Below are positions 57,581 to 64,000 of a DNA stretch of 64,000 nucleotides, piece by piece. The stretch's first letter is position 1. The number at the start of each line of letters is the position of its first letter. The notes beneath the pieces were generated by a model. That model did not search any database and was not told the origin of the DNA. It saw nothing but the letters and a program-made list of their open reading frames with translations. Location of the stretch: the NCBI RefSeq assembly GCF_025698545.1, contig NC_068567.1, positions 60,958,705-61,022,704 on the forward strand. The letters are read 5' to 3'. Source of the stretch: Gossypium raimondii. Lineage: Eukaryota > Streptophyta > Magnoliopsida > Malvales > Malvaceae. A program made the translations under genes and the position numbers.

Positions 57581-58530
57581 AAATACACAGCTGAAAGTGG
57601 GGTTTTGAAGATTTTCAAAGGTTCCCTCGTTGTGATGAAAGGGCAGAGAAAGACTGCCAAGTTATATATTTTGCAGGGTTCTACTGTTACGGGTGATGTA
57701 GCTGTCGCATCCTCTTCCTTGTCAGATGATGATATTACTAAACTTTGGCATATGCGCCTAGGGCATATGAGTGAGAATGGTATGACAGAATTGAGCAAAA
57801 GAGGACTTCTTGATGGGTAAGGAATTTACAAATTGAAGTTCTGTGAGCACTGCGTTTTTGGGAAGCAAAAGAGAGTTCGATTCACCAGAGGAATCCATAA
57901 CACAAAAGGAACGTTGGAGCATATTCATTCTAATCTGTGGGGGCCATCTAGAGTGCCTTCGAGAGGTGGAGCTAATTATATTTTAACTTTTATTGATGAT
58001 TTTTCCAGAAAAGTGTGGGCGTTCTTCCTGAAGCAGAAAAGCGATGTGTTTTTCACATTTAAGTCTTGGAAAACCATGATTGAAAAACAGACGGGAAAGT
58101 GAATAAAATATCTCTGCACAGACAATGGCTTAGAGTTCTGTTTTGATGAGTTTAATAAACTGTGCAAGTCAGAAGGAATTGCGAGACACTTGACAGTTCG
58201 TCATACTCCACAGTAAAATGGCATTGCAGAATGAATGGATAGAACGATCATGGAGAAGTTTCGATGTATGTTGTCAAATGCCAACTTACCAAAGTCATTT
58301 TGGGCAGAAGCAACCTCTACTGCATGTTTTTTGATCAACCGATCTCCATCCATTGCCAATGAGAAAAAGACTCCATAAGAGGTATGGTTTGGTAATCCTG
58401 CTGACTATTCTGATTTAAATATCTTTGGTTGTCCTGCGTATGCTCATGTTGATAATGGGAAATTGGAACCGAGATCCTTTAAATGTGTTTTTCTTGGTTA
58501 TAAAGCTGGTGTAAAAAGGGTATAAGTTAT
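57581..58530 (+). pseudogene. copia integrase remnant
   Basis: The pre-integrase zinc motif is visible as LWHMRLGHMSENGM and FCEHCVFGKQKR. The catalytic core shows the first Asp in FIDDFSRK, the second in CTDNGLEF and the Glu in GIAE. Stops interrupt it at 57818-57820, 58100-58102, in place of Gln in the HTPQ motif near 58215, near 58233 and near 58376. Confidence 0.88.
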
Positions 58531-58739
58531 AGTGTCCTGAAATTTGAAAAGTTGTGATTAGCAGAGATGTTGTTTTTTGATGAAACTGCTATGCTACCTA
58601 ACTTAAAGAAAATCAGTACAAAAATAATACAGAAAATCAAAAGCAGGTGTAAAAGGGTATAAGTTATGGTTATAAAGTTGTGATTATCTCTTAAAGACTC
58701 TTCCAATAAAGAAAATCAAAAAGCAGGTGGAGCATAGAT

Positions 58740-60470
58740 TAATACAGAATATACAATAGAGTTGACTACTGAAGCTAGTACAAAAATTCAAAATAGAGTT
58801 GCTTCTTCACCACAATACTCTATTGCCAAAAACAGAACTAGAAAGGAAATTAAACATCCAAAGAAGTATGCCGAGGTTGATCTAGTTGCTTATGCTTTAA
58901 ATGTGGCTGAAGATATAGATGCAAACCAAGAGCCATCTAATTATTCTGAGACGGTTAGTTATGAAGACTCAGAAAAGTGGATGTTTGCTAGGCAAGAGGA
59001 GATGGAATCACTCCACAAAAATAAAACATGGAATCTTGTGAAACTTCCTAAAGGTAAAAAGGTTGTTCGTTGTAAATCGGTGTTTAAAAAGAAATAAGGG
59101 ACTCAAAGAGTTGAAGAACCCAGATATAAAGCAAGGCTTGTTGCAAAGGGTTACAGTCAAATTTCAGGAGTGGACTTCACAGATGTGTTCTCTCCAGTTG
59201 TGAAGCATAGTTCGATTCGAGCTTTGCTTGGTATTGTGGTCATGCATGATTTGGAGCTTGAGTAATTAGGTGTAAAAACTGCATTTTTGCATGGAGAACT
59301 TAAGGAGGATATTTACATGCAACAACCAGAGGGTTTTACAGTCTCAAAAAAAGAAGACTATATTTGCTTGCTGAAAAAGTCATTTTACGGTTTGAAACAG
59401 TCACCAAGACAGTGCTACAAGAGGTTTGATTCCTTTATGACTTATCATGATTTTAAAAGAAGTAGCTTTGACAGTTGTGTTTACTTTAAGAAAAATAGTG
59501 ATGGTTCTTTTGTGTATCTACTCCTTTATGTGGATGACATGTTGATAGCAACGAAAGATAAATGAGAGATAAGAAAGGTCAAAGCCCAACTAAGTGAAGA
59601 ATTTGAGATGAAAGATTTTGGACTAGCAAAGAAGATACTTGGTATGGAGATTCTTAGAGATAGAAAAGCAAGTAAATTGTACCTAAGTCAGAAGGGGTAC
59701 ATTGAGAAAGTTCTTTGCAGATTCAATATGCAGAATGCTAAGCCTGTTAGTACTCATTTAGCAGCCCATTTTAGACTTTCATCGGTTTTGTCTCCACAAT
59801 CAGATGATGAGATTGAGTACATACTCTAGTACAGTGAGATCTCTCATGTATGCTATGGTTTGTTCACGTCCAGATTTATCATATGCAGTCAGTGCAGTTA
59901 GCAGATACATGGCGAATCCCAATAAAGAACATTAAAAAGCAGTTCAGTGGATTTTAAGATACTTAAGAGGTACTACTGATGTTTCCTTACAGTTTGGAAG
60001 AACTAGAGATGGAGTCATTGGGTATGTTGATGCTGATTTTACTGGAGACATTGATAGAAGAAGATCTCTCATAGGTTATATTTTTACAATTGAAGGTTGT
60101 ACAATCAGTTGGAAAGCCACTTTGCAAACTACAGTTGCGTTGTCTACCACTGAAGCTGAGTACATGGCGATTACTGAGGCTTGTAAAGAAGCTATTTGGT
60201 TGAAGGGACTCTTTAGTGAACTCAATGAAGACCTTCAAATCAATACGATTTTTTACGACGATCAGTGCTATCTTTCTTACAAAAGATCAAATGTTTCATG
60301 AGAGAACAAAACATATTGATGTTCGGTATCATTTTGTTCGTGATATTATTGCTCGTGGTGATATATTGTGAGCAAAATTAGTACTCATGAAAATCCTGCA
60401 GATATGATAACTAAGTCACTTCCTATAACCAAGTTTGAGCATTGCTTAGACTTGGTTGGTGTTCATTGTT
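58740..60470 (+). pseudogene. copia reverse transcriptase and RNase H remnant
   Basis: The RT begins near 58950 (SEKWMFARQEEMESLHKNKT). Visible are RYKARLVAKGYSQ, VKTAFLHGELKEDIYMQQPEGF, SFYGLKQSPRQ and the catalytic LLYVDDM at about 59525. Next comes MKDFGLAKKILGMEI and the RNase H stretch with [16 protein letters not shown] and [12 protein letters not shown]. Stops at 59095-59097, 59263-59265, 59563-59565 and 59827-59829, and a frameshift around 60250, show that it is dead. Confidence 0.9.
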
Positions 60471-60574
60471 GAAGTTAAACCTTTAAGGGGTTTTATGGTA
60501 GAGGTGGAGAACTTGTTTGTTGATAGTTCGCGATGAAGAACTTGTTCATTAAGAATTCGTGTCAAGGTGGAGAT

Positions 60575-60948
60575 TGTTAGAATTAAGTGAGCAGAATCCT
60601 TATTTAAATAAAACACAGTGGTAAAATAAAATAAAAGTAAAATCCCTATAGAATTATACTTCTTTTATTTTATTTTAGAATAAGGTTTTTTAAATTTTAT
60701 TAAATTCCATCTATTTAATATTGATTAGAATAAGGAGTTTCACTCCTATTAGAATAAGGTTTTACAAGCCTATAAATATACATAGTCTAGTCCTCTTGTA
60801 AAAAAAATTGAATTTGACAAAGTGAATTTTCTTCTCCTCTGCCCGTGGTTTTTACCTGAAAGAGTTTCCACGTAAAATCTATGTGTTCTTTATTTTTATT
60901 TCTCTTTTATTTATGATATATTGTCATGACCGATATTCAATTTTTACA
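60575..60948 (+). repeat. 3' LTR of the copia element
   Basis: TGTTAGAATTAAG to AATTTTTACA, 374 bp, equal in length to the left LTR. The polypurine tract AAGGTGGAGA lies just before it. Confidence 0.92.
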
Positions 60949-61105
60949 ATATAAAAATAACATAATATAAAATATTATAAACTTAAAACAAGCCAGGTCA
61001 AGCCGGGCTAAGGCTTTGAGCCTGACCCATATTTTAAATGAGCCTAATTTTTTTGTCCAAACTCTCCTAAATGTCGAGCGAGTCTTCGAGCTTGGACGGA
61101 TAGTA
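60949..61105. mobile_element. Right piece of the hAT-like MITE split by copia
   Basis: After the ATATA duplication the sequence continues with AAGCCAGGTCAAGCCGGGCT and GAGCCTGACCCATATTT, matching the inverse of the left piece (CAAGTCGGGCCTAGACATG and so on). The outer terminus is eroded, so the end is approximate. Confidence 0.5.
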
Positions 61106-61862
61106 TATGTTGCATGCCATTTAAACCATTCGACACTTGATTTCTTTCAAGCCTACATCACATTGTTGTAATAATTATTGAATGAGTATTAGCTTAGTTG
61201 ATGTTATTACTATTGTAATAATTTAAAGGACCTAAAAATTTAACATGCTTAAGTGCCTAATATCCATCACTTTAGGATAGAAAATTATTGGTAATTTAAG
61301 CATCTTTTAATTCAAAATTTGAATGTATATAAAAAAGTTTAACTCATCCCCAGGGCCTAAAGTACAACCAAAAGAAATTCCACAAATTTGAAACTTTAGC
61401 CGTTGAAAATTTTTAAATCTATGTCATAATTGCATATTACACCCTCGTACTTTCCCCTTTTTATAACCCAAAGCGATTCGCAAATTCAAATAAAAGAACC
61501 GCCAATAACGTCCATTTTTCAAAATCTAGAACCCAATCTCCACCGTCCATTTTAAATTTTAATCCCCTTTTCCTCCCATCCAAATGGACCCCTTTCACTG
61601 AAAATCCAGTAACAAGCGAAACCAGCTTATAGCTTAGCTAATTCATCACCAAAATCTTCCAAGATCTGACATGAAATGAAACCCTAATATCTTATTTTTC
61701 TTATCTCAAGAACATAATTGCAGGAAATCGATTTCGTATTCTGTTTTTCAATTCCACTTTCAGGTTCACATTTTAATCTTTTTATTCTTGGAAATTTTTA
61801 TTTTTATTTTATGGATTTTCAGCACATTTTTTTTTTATGTTTTCTAACATTGTTTTAGCAGA
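61106..61862 (+). other. Intergenic and 5' leader of the kinesin gene
   Basis: 61106-61430 is AT-rich without features. From about 61440 the composition changes to a pyrimidine-rich, leader-like sequence. AATTGCAG near 61725 and TTTTAGCAG at 61854-61862 are possible splice acceptors, so a 5' UTR intron is likely. No clear TATA box. Confidence 0.45.
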
Positions 61863-64000
61863 ATGTTGAGAGATTTCAAATTCTTGAGGCGAAACACAAG
61901 CAAGAACGAGGAAGTGGAGAATGTTCCAGTAAACCCTAGAGATTCACTAGCTTCTCAACAGAGCAATGACGGATCGAGTAGGCCTCCTCTCAACACGATT
62001 CAAGATCCAACGACAAAACCTAAACTGGAGCAAGAAGGAAGTGTTCGAAGCCGAATCGATAGAACTCCGACTAAGCCTAAACCTAAACTGCCGGATTCGA
62101 CATTGCCTCTCAAAACACCAGATAAACATGGGTTTTTGTCGAAAACTAGGTATGGTTGGGCGAAGAATGAAGCAGCTGAATCGGATTCGCGTAATGCGGG
62201 GACTACAAATATGACACCAAGGGTGAGTAGGGGAATAGGGAAGGCAACTTCGAGTTGTTATTCGGAGAGTAATTCAACACAGAGTACGCCAACAAAGAGT
62301 GTTAGTAAGCCTCCGGTTTCGGGTTTTAGGAACAAATTTGATGGGAATGGAGGGATGCGTGGAGGGAATTTTGCTGCATTGTACAGAGGAGTGCCTAGTT
62401 CTTCTGGTGGCCCGGTTACTGTTGTCAATACTGTTGAAGTTCCTCACTTCGACCTTAAGGAAGACCCGTCATTTTGGATGGATCACAATGTACAGGTAAA
62501 TAATCCTAAAATCCATTTTTACATTAATTTATACATAATTTTTCGATTTTTTTTTTTTGTATAGAAATAGGAATGGCTGTTGTCTCAATTGCCCAATTTA
62601 TAGTTCATTGTGATAATTAAGGACAATTCTGGACTAAATTGCTGATTTTGGTGATGAATGTGAAAACTTACTCAGGTTCTTATTCGTGTCCGTCCTCTTA
62701 ATGGAGTAGAGAAGAGCACAAATGGCTATAACAGATGCTTAAAGCAAGAAAATTCTCAGACTATCGCTTGGATTGGGCAGCCAGAAACTAGATTCACGTT
62801 TGATCATGTGGCATGTGAAACAGTAGACCAGGTTTGGTTAAAGACAAATTCACATTTGTATGCAGAAAGATTTTCTTTTTCTGTAATCTATTTTTCACAT
62901 TATCTTTTGCAGGAAATGCTTTTTAGGATGGCTGGTCTGCCAATGGTTGAAAATTGCTTATCAGGCTATAATAGCTGTATGTTTGCCTATGGCCAGGTAC
63001 TTTCTTTAAAGCTTAGGATGTTATCATAATTTCATATCATTTTGTTTTAGCTGGTATTGCTAAACAGCAAAGTAGCCAGCAGTAATAGTTCGGCATGTGT
63101 GGGTGAGAAAAATATAGGTGCAATTCCCAACTTGGTTTCCTGTGATATTATAGACTTATTTAACGAAATCACTACATCAGTGTTGGGTAATCAAGTGCCA
63201 TATGCTCCTTACAACTTGTGTTTTTTTCTTTTGAGCTTATACCATGATAATGTAACACCCTTGTCCAGGTACCTTAAGTTTCATTGTCAGAGTTTCAAAT
63301 AGTATGTATGTGCTAAAACTATGACGAGAACTAGGAAAAAAAACTTATCTTATCTGAAGGAAAGTAATTTTGTTTGTTAGGCAACTTTTGTTCTCATTGC
63401 TAATTGTGGAAAGATATGCACCATGCATCTTACCTTTCTATCACAAGCCTAAAGAAAATGATAACCTACAGTATCCAAATTCCAAAGATCGGAATTGGTT
63501 GCTTAGTTCAACTCTCATGACTCAAGCCACTGAAGCAACAAATATTTTATTCCCTTCTTCTTAACTATATCAGTTATCTTGATATTACTGTGTTTGGACA
63601 TGCAGACAGGAAGTGGAAAGACATATACAATGCTCGGAGAGATTGAAGATTTGGAAGTCAAGCCAAGTACACAACGGGGAATGACACCACGGATATTTGA
63701 GTTTTTGTTTGCAAGAATTCAAGCTGTAATTGTCTGAAGTTCATGCTAGCTTCTTGAATTTTAATGCATAAGCATGGAAACCATTTTATTTAACGATTCT
63801 CTATCTCTTTAATCACAGGAAGAGGAAATCCGAAGAGATGAGAAGTTAAAATACAATTGCAAGTGCTCTTTCCTTGAGATTTACAATGAACAAATAACTG
63901 ATCTTCTTGATCCTTCTGCTACCAACTTACTTGTGAGTTTACTACTTTCTTTACCTTTGCCATTTATTTTTTTTCCCAGCTATTTTTCATTATGTAATTC
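61863..64000 (+). CDS. Kinesin KIN-12 family, 5' part (POK/PAKRP-like), truncated by the window
   Basis: Exons: 61863-62495, 62676-62831, 62913-62996, 63606-63725 and 63819-63932, all phase 0 with GT-AG borders; the next exon lies outside the window. This gives the first 369 residues. Residues 1-208 are a basic, Ser/Thr/Pro-rich N-terminal extension starting [11 protein letters not shown]. The motor begins at about 209 ([12 protein letters not shown]). It includes FTFDHV, the P-loop GQTGSGKT at 290-297, and [16 protein letters not shown]. This layout, with the motor near but not at the N-terminus, is that of plant KIN-12 kinesins, which act in phragmoplast and division-plane orientation in dividing cells. 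Assignment to the POK1/POK2 branch is likely but not certain. A PAKRP1-type protein is the alternative. No break is seen. Confidence 0.93.

Larger units (their letters stand above)
52784..60948 (+). mobile_element. Ty1/copia retrotransposon (TNT1/Tork-like), inactive, with nested inserts
   Basis: The 374-bp LTRs are at 52784-53157 and 60575-60948, flanked by the exact duplication ATATA (52779-52783 and 60949-60953). The primer site TGGTATCAGAGC (53161-53172, initiator-Met tRNA) and the purine tract AAGGTGGAGA before the right LTR are seen. Order: gag, zinc knuckle, protease, integrase, reverse transcriptase, RNase H, the copia order. After removal of the inserts at 53303-53757 and 54805-57575 it is about 4.9 kb, a normal size. 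The polyprotein has many stops and frameshifts, so it cannot be autonomous. The LTRs differ at roughly two dozen positions by eye (near 6%), which implies an insertion well in the past. Confidence 0.95.

Overview
The window is nuclear DNA of a flowering plant. It has AT-rich intergenic sequence, GT-AG introns, plant-type promoters, SINEs, MITEs and nested LTR retrotransposons. Several repeat families look like those I remember from Malvaceae, cotton (Gossypium) in particular. That is recall and not a database result, so I propose cotton-like with moderate confidence.

Region 1 (1-21 kb) is a minus-strand cluster of carboxylesterase (CXE, alpha/beta hydrolase) paralogues: CXE-a (8363-9325), CXE-b (11480-12442) and CXE-c (18725-19669). 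CXE-b and CXE-c lie in a ~2 kb segmental duplication (11219-13215 and 18424-20440). A second duplicated block of ~1.2 kb without genes (2150-3315 and 13796-15005) lies between them. CXE-b and CXE-c share a change in the oxyanion-hole motif (HGGG to HGGR). CXE-c has also lost its last six residues through a 1-bp deletion. A 2.56 kb solo LTR (15768-18323) sits inside the terminal repeat of an older DNA element.

Region 2 (21-32 kb) holds an intact 13-exon gene for a plastid phytyl ester/diacylglycerol acyltransferase-like protein (PES family, minus strand, 21060-25361, 707 codons). A ~225-bp tandem repeat fills most of its second intron. A fourth, more distant CXE (30903-31823) follows.

Region 3 (32-52 kb) is mostly repeats: hAT-type MITEs with exact 8-bp target duplications, a 3.2 kb solo LTR with a 46-bp minisatellite, a 689-bp foldback element with repeated TGTCTCRAGACA palindromes, and several SINEs. 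The genes are a two-exon LRR-III-like receptor pseudokinase without its LRR ectodomain (40890-42599) and a 57-codon small ORF with a canonical TATA box (46674-46847).

Region 4 (52.5-61.1 kb) is a nest of transposons. A MITE is split by an 8.2 kb Ty1/copia element (52784-60948, TSD ATATA, LTRs of 374 bp). That element carries a hAT MITE in gag and a 2.8 kb LTR-type insert between protease and integrase. The copia polyprotein is riddled with stops.

Region 5 (61.8-64 kb, plus strand) is the 5' end of a KIN-12 class kinesin gene. The first five coding exons, up to the middle of the motor domain, are in the window; the rest runs off the end.

The real genes have no obvious joint pathway. The CXE cluster is a tandem family, and the PES-like, kinase and kinesin genes look like ordinary neighbours. 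I found no new multi-gene system. The most informative signals are the altered esterase active sites, the nested insertions with readable target duplications, and the foldback elements.
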